In this document: positions 39,930 through 47,137 of the stretch, in pieces
How positions within the stretch are numbered: position 1 is the stretch's first letter
How the letters are laid out: every line of letters starts with the position of its first letter
Assembly (NCBI GenBank): GCA_017743585.1
Contig: JAGHYP010000001.1
Location: forward strand, 1 to 52,889
Reading direction: 5' to 3'
Origin: Chloroflexota bacterium
GTDB taxonomy: Bacteria > Chloroflexota > Anaerolineae > Aggregatilineales > UBA2796
Length of the DNA stretch: 52,889 nucleotides
Program-made: the position numbers and the translations under genes
The notes under the pieces: model-generated
What the model saw: only the letters and a program-made list of their open reading frames with translations
Told to the model about the DNA's origin: nothing
The model's database searches: none

Positions 39930-40246
39930 GCGCCCTCGCTGCGCAGTCAGGAGCGACAGAGGCGTTAGAAACTCGTCCCTGAGTCCTGTCAGAGTCGTTG
40001 CGGACTTTCCACGAGAATTCGTGCAGCTTTTTCAAGGCGGACTTCATGCTTCATGCAATTGCTCAAGCGTGGATCGCAACGCAACAGTGCGCGCGCACTG
40101 AGGCAAAAGATGCTCTGGTGGCTCAGCAAGCTCGCAGATGCAAATCTCGCTAGCGATGCGGGGCTTCAGCCGCGAGTGCGTGCAGAGATTGCTAGTGTGT
40201 GTTATCTTTGGTCGTCTTGAGCGGCTGCGCGCGTGCGTTTCTGCGC
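39930..40246. other. Divergent intergenic region
   Basis: About 320 bases between the biotin carrier promoter and the next plus-strand promoter. No gene with a plausible start or conserved look; the minus-strand ORF that runs through it overlaps the start of the next gene and lacks coding features. No RNA gene or strong hairpin was recognised. Confidence 0.45.
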
Positions 40247-40252
40247 TATAAT
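40247..40252 (+). promoter_or_regulatory. Candidate -10 box for the small membrane protein operon
   Basis: Perfect TATAAT directly preceded by CTGCGC, 24 bases before the GTG at 40277. No -35 hexamer at normal distance (TTGAGC lies 24 bp away). The position rules out the longer ORF that begins at 40199. Confidence 0.5.
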
Positions 40253-40276
40253 GGGCATTCGAGAAAGGAAAACCCT

Positions 40277-40756
40277 GTGAGGCGTTCTTCCCGCCGCCAA
40301 CTGCCCGACGCAGAGACGCTTCGTCTTGCGTGTAGCGCGCGCCTGCATCAGCGCTTTGTGCAGTTGCGCGTAGCGACGCCGCTCGTGCTATCAGGCGCGT
40401 TGATCGCAATCGTGCCGAGCGTTCTGGTGCTTGCGCTGAGCGCTGAGCGATTCAGCGCGGTCGCCGCCTTCCTGGCGCTCCTGATCACGGCACCGGCAGC
40501 GCTTCTGTGTCTTTTACCGTATGCCCTGCTGATCGTACTCCTCTATGGCACGCGACGCGCTTACAAAGGTGCGCGCCACACCCTCGAACGCCTTCATCGA
40601 GCAGTGCGGCGCGCCAACCTCACCGTGCAAAGGCTCTCAGAGCGCGCTGCGAAGCCTGTCATCGCCTTGAACGCCCGCTACGCCGCGTTTGAGCGCTTGA
40701 TCAGCGCGCCATTCCGCGCCATTCGTATCTCAGAGGACGAGAATAGCCGACCATGA
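40277..40756 (+). CDS. Small membrane protein, 159 aa
   Basis: Unrecognised family. Two hydrophobic segments (ATPLVLSGALIAIVPSVLVL and AAFLALLITAPAALLCLLPY onward) lie between a basic N-terminus and a basic, helical C-terminal half that could form a coiled coil (GARHTLERLHRAVRRANLTV). The start is a GTG at 40277 with AAAGGA eight bases upstream; an apparent longer ORF from 40199 crosses the predicted promoter. It overlaps the next gene by 4 nt (ATGA) and appears to form an operon with it and the TetR gene. Confidence 0.65.
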   Translation: MRRSSRRQLPDAETLRLACSARLHQRFVQLRVATPLVLSGALIAIVPSVLVLALSAERFSAVAAFLALLITAPAALLCLLPYALLIVLLYGTRRAYKGARHTLERLHRAVRRANLTVQRLSERAAKPVIALNARYAAFERLISAPFRAIRISEDENSRP

Positions 40757-41019
40757 GTGATAAGCCAACTTTGCCACCTGAAACGATCGCTGCGCCACGC
40801 CGCAGCTGGAAAACATCCGCTTACTTGCTCGGCAGCTTGCTCGGCGCGCTGTTCGGCTTCCTCTCAGCGCATTTCTACGCGCGCAGCGCCGAAGAGAACA
40901 ACAGCGGCCAGCCGCCCAAGTCGATCAGCACAGCAGACCTGTTTCGGCTGAGCCTCGCTGCCATTGCGCTGTTGCGTCAGATCAGCGACCTCGGCGCCGG
41001 TCGAAATGCGAGGCGCTGA
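40753..41019 (+). CDS. Small single-pass membrane protein, 88 aa
   Basis: One membrane helix (SAYLLGSLLGALFGFLSAHF, about residues 22-41) flanked by polar ends; the C-terminal part is a predicted amphipathic helix (DLFRLSLAAIALLRQISDLG). No known family. The first codon overlaps the stop of the previous membrane protein, and the TetR gene begins five bases after its stop, so the three are almost certainly co-transcribed. A complex of the two membrane proteins is a reasonable guess. Confidence 0.65.
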   Translation: MSDKPTLPPETIAAPRRSWKTSAYLLGSLLGALFGFLSAHFYARSAEENNSGQPPKSISTADLFRLSLAAIALLRQISDLGAGRNARR

Positions 41020-41024
41020 GCGCT

Positions 41025-41633
41025 ATGTCTAAACGCCCTGCCGATCCGAGCGATCCGATTCTAGCCGCAGCGCGCGCTGTTTTTGTGCAACACGGCTACG
41101 CTGAGACGTCGCTTGAGCAGGTGGCGCGTCATGCCAAGCTCGAGCTATCCGCCGTGCAACGCCAATACGGCGATAAGGAGAAGCTATTGGCTGCTGTGCT
41201 GCGCGCTTACTCGCCGCAGGCTGAGCTTGAGGCAGCGCTGGACGCTGTTCAAGGCGAGACGGCGGCTGACATCCTGCGCGATATGATGCGTCGCCTTGTT
41301 GAAGTGGCGCAGCGCCACAGCGATTTCTTCAGGTTGGCTATCATTGACGCGCAGAGCAACAACGGCGCGTTTCTGGGCAATCTGAGCGCCGCGATTTTTC
41401 CAAAAGCGATTGAAGTATTGAACAAGATGAAGGCGAGCGGCGCGCTGCGCCCTGTCCCAGACGCTGTGATCGGGCGGACGCTGCTCGCGATGTGGATCGG
41501 CTATATCGTCTCGGAGCATGCGTTGCCGCAATTGGCGCGCTTCGCCATGCGGTTGCTGCCGCAGCAGGTTTGGCTAGATGGCATGGTTGACCTGATGCTC
41601 TACGGCCTGCTCGAGGACAGTGCACGTGGCTGA
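41025..41633 (+). CDS. TetR/AcrR-family transcriptional regulator
   Basis: 202 residues. The N-terminal helix-turn-helix is of TetR type: DPILAAARAVFVQHGYAETS, LEQVARHAKLELSAVQRQYG and DKEKLLAAVLRAY (to about residue 65). The rest is an all-helical ligand/dimerisation domain without recognisable ligand residues. TetR proteins usually repress adjacent genes until an effector binds. Candidates for control here are its own operon of two membrane proteins and the following secreted glycosidase gene, whose start lies inside the TetR gene's 3' end. No clear operator palindrome was found near 40247. Confidence 0.88.
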   Translation: MSKRPADPSDPILAAARAVFVQHGYAETSLEQVARHAKLELSAVQRQYGDKEKLLAAVLRAYSPQAELEAALDAVQGETAADILRDMMRRLVEVAQRHSDFFRLAIIDAQSNNGAFLGNLSAAIFPKAIEVLNKMKASGALRPVPDAVIGRTLLAMWIGYIVSEHALPQLARFAMRLLPQQVWLDGMVDLMLYGLLEDSARG

Positions 41634-42783
41634 ATCATGGCCATATCGCGCAGGGGGCGCCGTGCGATGGCTGTGGCAACGGCGCGGCATATGGCTGCGC
41701 GGCGCAATTTTGGCGGTCATTTTGCTGAACTTAGCGCCTGCGCGCGCGCGCCTGCAACCTGAGCCGCCTCAGCGCGTCCAAACAGCGCATCCGATTTTAT
41801 GCATGCACACGCGCCTTGTAGATGAAGTGGAAGATTGGAAAATTTGGCATACATTGCGCATGGTGCGCGAGATGGGCGCGACCGCGATTGTAGAGCTTTT
41901 CCCTTGGGCATACATTCAGCCGCGCGAAGGCGTCTACGACTGGCATCATCCTGATCGAATCATCCGATTGGCGCGGCAGCAAGGTCTGACGGTCATTGCG
42001 CGGCTTGGCGTTGTGCCTGCTTGGGCGCGCCCTGATCCGCGCCTGCAGCCGACGTCGCTCAACTACCTCGCGCCTGAGCGCTACGCCGATTACGCGGCAT
42101 TTGTAGCGGCATTTGCGGCGCGCTATCGCGGCGAGGTGACGCACATCATCCCTTGGAACGAGCCGAACCTATACTTTGAGTGGGGCTTTCGGCGCGTCAC
42201 GCCTGAGGAATACGTCGAATTCCTCAAGCTGGTTTACCAAGCGGCGCATGCCGCCAACCCTGAGGTCCAGATTCTCGGCGCAGCGCTGGCGCCGACGCTT
42301 GAGCCCGAAGACGGCGCGAATGGCATGAGCGATCTGATTTACCTGCGGCGCATATACGAAGCGGGCGGCGGCGCATATTTCGATGCGCTGGCGGTGCATA
42401 CCTATGGCTTCACGTCGCCGCCTGACGATCCGCCCGCGCCTGACCGCCTGAATTTCCGTCGCGCTGAGCTGTTGTTCGATATCATGCGCGCCTTCGGCGA
42501 CGCCGATAAGCCGATTTACATCACAGAGAGCAGTTGGAATGATCATCCGCGCTGGACACACGCTGTGCGTCCTAGCCAGCGTATCGAGTACACGCTCGCC
42601 GCGCTGCGCTACGCTGAAAGCACTTGGCAAACCGTGCGCAACCTGTGCTTTTGGTTCTTCCGCGCGCCGACGCTCTACCGCAATTACATGGACGGCTACG
42701 CTTTTGTGACAGTTGGCTTTCGCCCGCGCCCGATCTACGAGGAAGTTCGGCGCTGGGCGCTCGGCGAGCGCGAGGTGCCATGA
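41626..42783 (+). CDS. Clan GH-A glycoside hydrolase-like protein, membrane-anchored or secreted
   Basis: 385 residues. An N-terminal hydrophobic segment (about 22-36) is a signal anchor or signal peptide. The rest is a TIM barrel with clan GH-A landmarks: PWNEPNLY with the acid/base Glu179 at the end of strand 4, and YITESSWND with the nucleophile Glu301 on strand 7. It resembles GH5/GH39/GH10-type hydrolases, exact family unassigned. GTG at 41626 (GAGGA eight bases upstream) is preferred over the GTG at 41620, so it overlaps the TetR stop by 8 nt. It overlaps the solute-binding protein gene by 4 nt, hinting at extracellular sugar release or surface-glycan trimming. Confidence 0.8.
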   Translation: MAESWPYRAGGAVRWLWQRRGIWLRGAILAVILLNLAPARARLQPEPPQRVQTAHPILCMHTRLVDEVEDWKIWHTLRMVREMGATAIVELFPWAYIQPREGVYDWHHPDRIIRLARQQGLTVIARLGVVPAWARPDPRLQPTSLNYLAPERYADYAAFVAAFAARYRGEVTHIIPWNEPNLYFEWGFRRVTPEEYVEFLKLVYQAAHAANPEVQILGAALAPTLEPEDGANGMSDLIYLRRIYEAGGGAYFDALAVHTYGFTSPPDDPPAPDRLNFRRAELLFDIMRAFGDADKPIYITESSWNDHPRWTHAVRPSQRIEYTLAALRYAESTWQTVRNLCFWFFRAPTLYRNYMDGYAFVTVGFRPRPIYEEVRRWALGEREVP

Positions 42784-43613
42784 GACGCTACCCAACGCGC
42801 AATGCTGCACTTTTCCACACGCTGCGCCGTCTCGTCGCGTCGCTGTGCTGCGTGTTTTTGTTCGTGCAAGGCGTGCGCTACGGGCGCTATCATTTTTTTC
42901 GCCCTGACCCAAGCTGGGAGCGCGTGCAGGCGCGCGCAGTGCTGGTCGTCGGCATGGATACCAGCTACTATCCGTTCGCCGTGATGCAGGGCGAGCGGAT
43001 CAGCGGCTTGGATGTGGATATCGCGCTTGAGATCGCGCGTCGCCTCGGCGTGCGGTTGCAGGTCGCGCCAATGGGCGTGGACGGACTGTATGACGCGCTG
43101 CACACAGGCGTGGTGGACGCGCTGATCTCAGCGTTGCCGCTTGATCCGTTCCGCCTCGACACTTTCTTGTACGTAGGAGCGTACTTAGACGGCGGCTATT
43201 TCTTGGTCTCGCCAAAGGGTCTCTATCAGCGCATGTCGGATTTGGAGGGCAAGCGCATCGCCGCTGAGTATGGCAGCCTCGGCGATGAGCAAGCACGGCT
43301 CTGGTTGCGCCGCCTGCGCAGCTTGCGAGTGCAACACTATGCCGAGCCGAGCGCCGCGCTCGCAGCGGTCGCTGAGGGCGAGGCAGATGCAGCGCTGGTA
43401 GACTACCTCTCGGCGCGGCTGTGGTTGCGCGAGCATCGCGAGGCTGATCTGCGCATTGCCGAGCAGCCGATTCACTCAGAGGGCTATCACGTCGTGCTGC
43501 GAATTCAGGATTTGGCGCTCGCCAGCAAGGTGAGCGAAGCGCTCGAAGCCATGCGCGCCGATGGCAGCTTAGCGGCGATCATCGCTAGGTGGCTTGGCGA
43601 GGATCGGCGCTGA
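42780..43613 (+). CDS. Extracellular solute-binding protein, family 3
   Basis: 277 residues. After an N-terminal hydrophobic segment (residues about 17-32) comes the SBP_bac_3 domain: VLVVGMDTSYYPFAVMQGER, ISGLDVDIALEIARRLGVRL and a VDALISALPL hinge, with the second lobe around GKRIAAEYGSLGDEQAR. Family 3 usually binds amino acids or opines for ABC import, or senses them at receptors. There is no lipobox Cys and no permease or ATPase nearby, so it may work as a binding component for a distant transporter, or as a catalytic or sensing homologue. ATGA overlap with the glycosidase gene. Confidence 0.82.
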   Translation: MRRYPTRNAALFHTLRRLVASLCCVFLFVQGVRYGRYHFFRPDPSWERVQARAVLVVGMDTSYYPFAVMQGERISGLDVDIALEIARRLGVRLQVAPMGVDGLYDALHTGVVDALISALPLDPFRLDTFLYVGAYLDGGYFLVSPKGLYQRMSDLEGKRIAAEYGSLGDEQARLWLRRLRSLRVQHYAEPSAALAAVAEGEADAALVDYLSARLWLREHREADLRIAEQPIHSEGYHVVLRIQDLALASKVSEALEAMRADGSLAAIIARWLGEDRR

Positions 43614-43631
43614 GCGCAGCATTTTGCACTA

Positions 43632-43660
43632 TTGACGAAGGTTAAGGATTGTAATACTCT
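43632..43660 (+). promoter_or_regulatory. Promoter upstream of the small hypothetical gene
   Basis: TTGACG (43632-43637), 17-bp spacer, TACTCT (43655-43660); the region 43651-43676 is unusually AT-rich for this window. Leader about 130 nt to the ATG at 43800. It excludes the long ORF that begins at 43632. Confidence 0.55.
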
Positions 43661-43799
43661 ATATACAACAAACAAACATGACGGGCGACGCTTGAAATGT
43701 ATGAGCGCGCCGCTTACAATTGAGAGCTGCAACTTGCTCCCTCGCTCGGCCTTGAGCGCGGAGCTTTTGTGTGCATCCCGTGTGCAACGGAGTAAACGC

Positions 43800-44165
43800 A
43801 TGTTCCCCTTTCTGAAGCGTATCTGGATCGAACAAGCCGCCGTGGAAGGCTTCAATCCCTATCAGGATAGCACAGACGTGATCGTGGAGCTGCAAGATGG
43901 GCAAACTTGGCTGGCGCATTTCGTGACCGTCCCATTTCTGCAGCGGCAGATGCACATCAGCCGCGAAGTGGCGGAGGCCGAAGCCCAGCTCTTGCCTGTG
44001 CGCTTTGTCACGCTTGAGACGCCGCATGTGGTCGTCGAGAATCTGCTGACCGAGACGATTGAAGATACCATTGAGAACCTGATCACGCTCGGCACTTTCG
44101 AGAGCGTCTTCGTGCCTTGCCAGGTGGCTGATTTGCTGCCTGAGGGCGACGTTATGCCGAGCTAG
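43800..44165 (+). CDS. Hypothetical protein, 121 aa
   Basis: No family recognised. The chosen ATG at 43800 has GGAG seven bases upstream and starts MFPFLKRIWIEQAAVEGF. The protein is small, acidic and mixed alpha/beta (DVIVELQDGQTWLAHFVTV near residue 27, FVTLETPHVVVENLLTETIE near 63) without Cys pairs, signal peptide or membrane helix. It could be a small regulatory or binding protein; the acidic face suggests a protein partner. It has its own promoter and is followed by thrS after 142 bp. Confidence 0.65.
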   Translation: MFPFLKRIWIEQAAVEGFNPYQDSTDVIVELQDGQTWLAHFVTVPFLQRQMHISREVAEAEAQLLPVRFVTLETPHVVVENLLTETIEDTIENLITLGTFESVFVPCQVADLLPEGDVMPS

Positions 44166-44307
44166 TGACGCCTGAACGCAGACAAAAAGTGCCTCACTGC
44201 TCAACGCAAACAGGTGTAGTGACCAGTTGAATCGCGGCGCGCTGCGCCTTGCTGCGCTTGCACGCCGCCAACTCACGCTAGCAGCCACTCGCACAAGTTG
44301 AGGGATC

Positions 44308-46116
44308 ATGTCCGAGCGCTACGAAGAGAGCTTGCTCTACCGCATCCGCCATTCTCTAGCGCACGTCATGGCGCAGGCGGTGCTGGAGATCTTCCCCGAA
44401 GGGCGCCTCGCTATCGGCCCACCGATCGAAGACGGCTTCTACTACGATTTCGAGCTGCCGCGTCAGCTGACCGAGGCCGACTTGCCTGAGATCGAAGCGC
44501 GCATGCGCCGCATCATCAGCGGCAACTTCCCGTTCATACGGCGCGAGGTCAGCGCTGAGGAAGCGCGCCGCCTCTTCGCCAATCAGCCTTACAAGTTGGA
44601 GCTGATCGACGGATTGGAGCGCGGCAGCTACGACGAAAACGGCAATAAAATCGCCGAAGCGCCTGTCATCACCACCTATCGGCAGGATACCTTCGAGGAT
44701 TTGTGCCGCGGCCCGCACGTGGCACACACAGGCGAGCTGAATCCGAACGCTTTCAAGCTGATGAGCATCGCCGGGGCCTATTGGCGCGGCGACTCAAAGC
44801 GCCCGCAATTGCAGCGCATCTATGGCACAGCGTGGCATACAGCGGCTGAGCTAGAGGAATATCTGAATCAGCTGGAGCAAGCGAAGGCGCGCGACCATCG
44901 CAAGCTCGGCGAGCAGCTCGGCCTATTCACCTTCAGTCCGCTGGTCGGCAAGGGCCTGCCGCTGTGGAAGCCAAAAGGCGCCATCCTGCGCGATATCCTA
45001 GAGCGCTTCTTGCGCGCCGAGCAGCTGCGCGCGGGCTATCAGCCTGTCGTCTCGCCGCACATCGCCAAAGTAGACCTGTACCGCATATCTGGTCACTATC
45101 CGTACTATGCGGATAGCCAATTCCCGCCGATGACGCTTGACGACGAAGAGTTCATGCTCAAGCCGATGAACTGCCCGCATCACATCGAAATCTATCGCAG
45201 TGAGCCGCGCAGCTACCGCGACCTGCCCATTCGCCTCGCCGAATTCGGCACAGTCTATCGCTACGAGCAGAGCGGCGAGCTGACAGGCTTGACGCGCGTG
45301 CGCGGCTTCACCCAAGACGACGCGCACATCTTCGCCACGCCCGAGCAGCTTGAGGCAGAGTTCATCGGCGTGGTGCGCTTGATCCAGCGCATCTTCGACC
45401 TGATGGGCTTCCACGATTTCCGCGTGCGCGTCGGCACGCGCGACCCGAATAGCGATAAATACGTAGGCGCGCCTGAGCTATGGGAAAAAGCGACGCAGGC
45501 GATCCTCAACGCAGTCGAAAAGCTCGGCTTGCGCTACTACGTGGCAGAGGGCGAGGCCGCCTTTTACGGCCCGAAGCTCGATTTCATCTTCCGCGATGTG
45601 CTGAAGCGCGAGTGGCAGCTTGGCACAGTGCAAGTGGATTACAACTTGCCTGAACGCTTCCAGCTGGAATACATGGGCGAGGACAATCGGGTGCATCGTC
45701 CTGTCATGATCCATCGCGCGCCCTTTGGCAGCATGGAGCGCTTCGTGGCGATCTTGATCGAGCATTTCGGCGGCGCGTTCCCTGTTTGGTTGGCGCCGAT
45801 TCAAGCGCGCCTGATCCCAGTGGCAGATCGGCATGTGCCATACTTGCGCGACGTGGCGGCAAAGTTGTTGGAAGCGGACTTGCGCGCCGACGTAGACGAC
45901 GGCAAAGAGCGCATGAACGCCAAGATTCGCAAAGCGCAGGGCGAGAAAATCCCTTACATGCTGATCGCAGGCGATCGCGAAGTGGAAAGCGGCACGATCT
46001 CAGTGCGGCTGCGCAGCGGCGAGGACCTCGGCGGGATGCCTGTCGAGACGTTCATCGCCAAAGCGCGGCTGATCAACGATTCGCGCTCGCAGCGCCTGAT
46101 GCCCGAGTCAGATTAG
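44308..46116 (+). CDS. thrS: Threonyl-tRNA synthetase without N-terminal TGS domain
   Basis: 602 residues. The protein starts directly with the editing (N2) domain: H15 and H19 of HSLAH, and C133/H137 of CRGPHVAH, so the site that hydrolyses Ser-tRNA(Thr) is intact. The class II core follows, with KPMNCPHH (zinc ligand C289), QDDAHIF (H340) and IHRAPFGSMERF (third zinc His and motif 3 Arg). The C-terminal anticodon-binding domain runs from about residue 510. Most bacterial ThrRS carry an extra ~60-residue TGS domain ahead of this; here the upstream sequence has no in-frame start to supply it. GAGG precedes the ATG. No T-box leader is apparent. Its stop overlaps that of rnz (TTAG). Confidence 0.97.
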   Translation: MSERYEESLLYRIRHSLAHVMAQAVLEIFPEGRLAIGPPIEDGFYYDFELPRQLTEADLPEIEARMRRIISGNFPFIRREVSAEEARRLFANQPYKLELIDGLERGSYDENGNKIAEAPVITTYRQDTFEDLCRGPHVAHTGELNPNAFKLMSIAGAYWRGDSKRPQLQRIYGTAWHTAAELEEYLNQLEQAKARDHRKLGEQLGLFTFSPLVGKGLPLWKPKGAILRDILERFLRAEQLRAGYQPVVSPHIAKVDLYRISGHYPYYADSQFPPMTLDDEEFMLKPMNCPHHIEIYRSEPRSYRDLPIRLAEFGTVYRYEQSGELTGLTRVRGFTQDDAHIFATPEQLEAEFIGVVRLIQRIFDLMGFHDFRVRVGTRDPNSDKYVGAPELWEKATQAILNAVEKLGLRYYVAEGEAAFYGPKLDFIFRDVLKREWQLGTVQVDYNLPERFQLEYMGEDNRVHRPVMIHRAPFGSMERFVAILIEHFGGAFPVWLAPIQARLIPVADRHVPYLRDVAAKLLEADLRADVDDGKERMNAKIRKAQGEKIPYMLIAGDREVESGTISVRLRSGEDLGGMPVETFIAKARLINDSRSQRLMPESD

Positions 46117-47129
46117 CATTCAAGCGGCGAGTCATCAGGCGGCTCTAGCGCTATCTCGTCCTCTGCTTCGGCGTGACCGCCCGCCTGCAGTGGCGGCAAT
46201 TTGGTCACGCCGCGCTCTTTATTGATGCTGAAGCGGTCAAAATCGCGCGCCACGTAAGTGTTGGGAAAGATCGCCTGCGCTTCTGCCAGCACATCGCGCT
46301 CGCGGCTGCGCCGTGAGAGATGCGTCAGGATCAGCGTCTGCACGCCTGCTTCCGCTGCCAGCCGCGCAGCGCCTGCCGCCGTCATATGTCCGAAGTGCTG
46401 CGCCAGCTCTGCATCAGCGTCCAGGTAAGTCGCCTCTGTGACAAGTGCGTGCGCTCCGCGCACATACTCGAGAATGTCATCTGTGCGCCCCACATCGCCA
46501 GTGTGGACGTAACACGCGCCGCGAATATGCTCGCCAAGCACGTCGTCGGGCTGAATCACGCGACCATCGGCGAGCGTGACAGGCTGCCCGCGCACCAGCT
46601 GCGCCCGCTCAGGCCCGAATGGCACGCCGAGCGCGTCGGCTTTCTCAGCGAGGAACGGACGGCGCGCTTTTTCTTGAAAAACATAGCCGAGGCAGCCCGC
46701 GCCGCGATGCGTGACGGGGAATGCGCTCACTGTGAAATCCCGCGTCTCGAAGAAGACGCCCTCTTGCACCTCGATTAGATGAATCGGTATCGGCAGGCGC
46801 TCGTTGCGGAAGACGATGCGGTAGATCAAGTCTTGCACGCGGTCGAGCGCCCAGCGACTGCCGTAAATTTCCAGCTCGTCAAGGCTCTCCCAGCGCACTA
46901 GGGTCGAGAGCAAGCCCGCCAAGCCGAGAATATGATCCAGGTGTCCGTGCGTGATCAGGATGCGGTTCAAGCGCTTGAAGCCGACTCCGCTGCGCAAAAT
47001 TTGGCGCTGTGTGCCTTCGCCGCAGTCAATCAGGAAGCGATATTCCTTCGCGATGAGCAGCTGCGCCGAGAGCCCGCGATGGATTGACGGCGCCGAAGCG
47101 GATGTGCCTAAGAAGAGCAACTCGAACAT
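46113..47129 (-). CDS. rnz: Ribonuclease Z (tRNA 3'-processing endonuclease)
   Basis: 338 residues. MBL-fold with THGHLDHILGL (H61, H63, D65, H66), GEGTQRQ, the YVHTGDVGRTDD segment and AQHFGHMTAAGAARLAAEAG followed by LTHLSRR. This matches RNase Z of about 310 residues, here with a short C-terminal acidic extension. It cleaves the 3' trailer of tRNA precursors lacking encoded CCA or having long trailers, and uses two zinc ions. The extra exosite arm is present (about residues 155-190). ATG start; stop overlaps thrS. The next gene downstream of the start is a membrane protein 8 bp away. Confidence 0.93.
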   Translation of the reverse strand: MFELLFLGTSASAPSIHRGLSAQLLIAKEYRFLIDCGEGTQRQILRSGVGFKRLNRILITHGHLDHILGLAGLLSTLVRWESLDELEIYGSRWALDRVQDLIYRIVFRNERLPIPIHLIEVQEGVFFETRDFTVSAFPVTHRGAGCLGYVFQEKARRPFLAEKADALGVPFGPERAQLVRGQPVTLADGRVIQPDDVLGEHIRGACYVHTGDVGRTDDILEYVRGAHALVTEATYLDADAELAQHFGHMTAAGAARLAAEAGVQTLILTHLSRRSRERDVLAEAQAIFPNTYVARDFDRFSINKERGVTKLPPLQAGGHAEAEDEIALEPPDDSPLEC

Positions 47130-47137
47130 GATCGCGC

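Noticed and set aside
42169..42912. 247-codon minus-strand ORF across the glycosidase/binding-protein junction
   Set aside because: Antisense to two recognisable genes; Ala/Arg-rich composition without family resemblance.
44166..44307. T-box or other riboswitch in the thrS leader
   Set aside because: Only imperfect GC-rich pairing is seen near 44236-44275; no T-box consensus or terminator/antiterminator pair.
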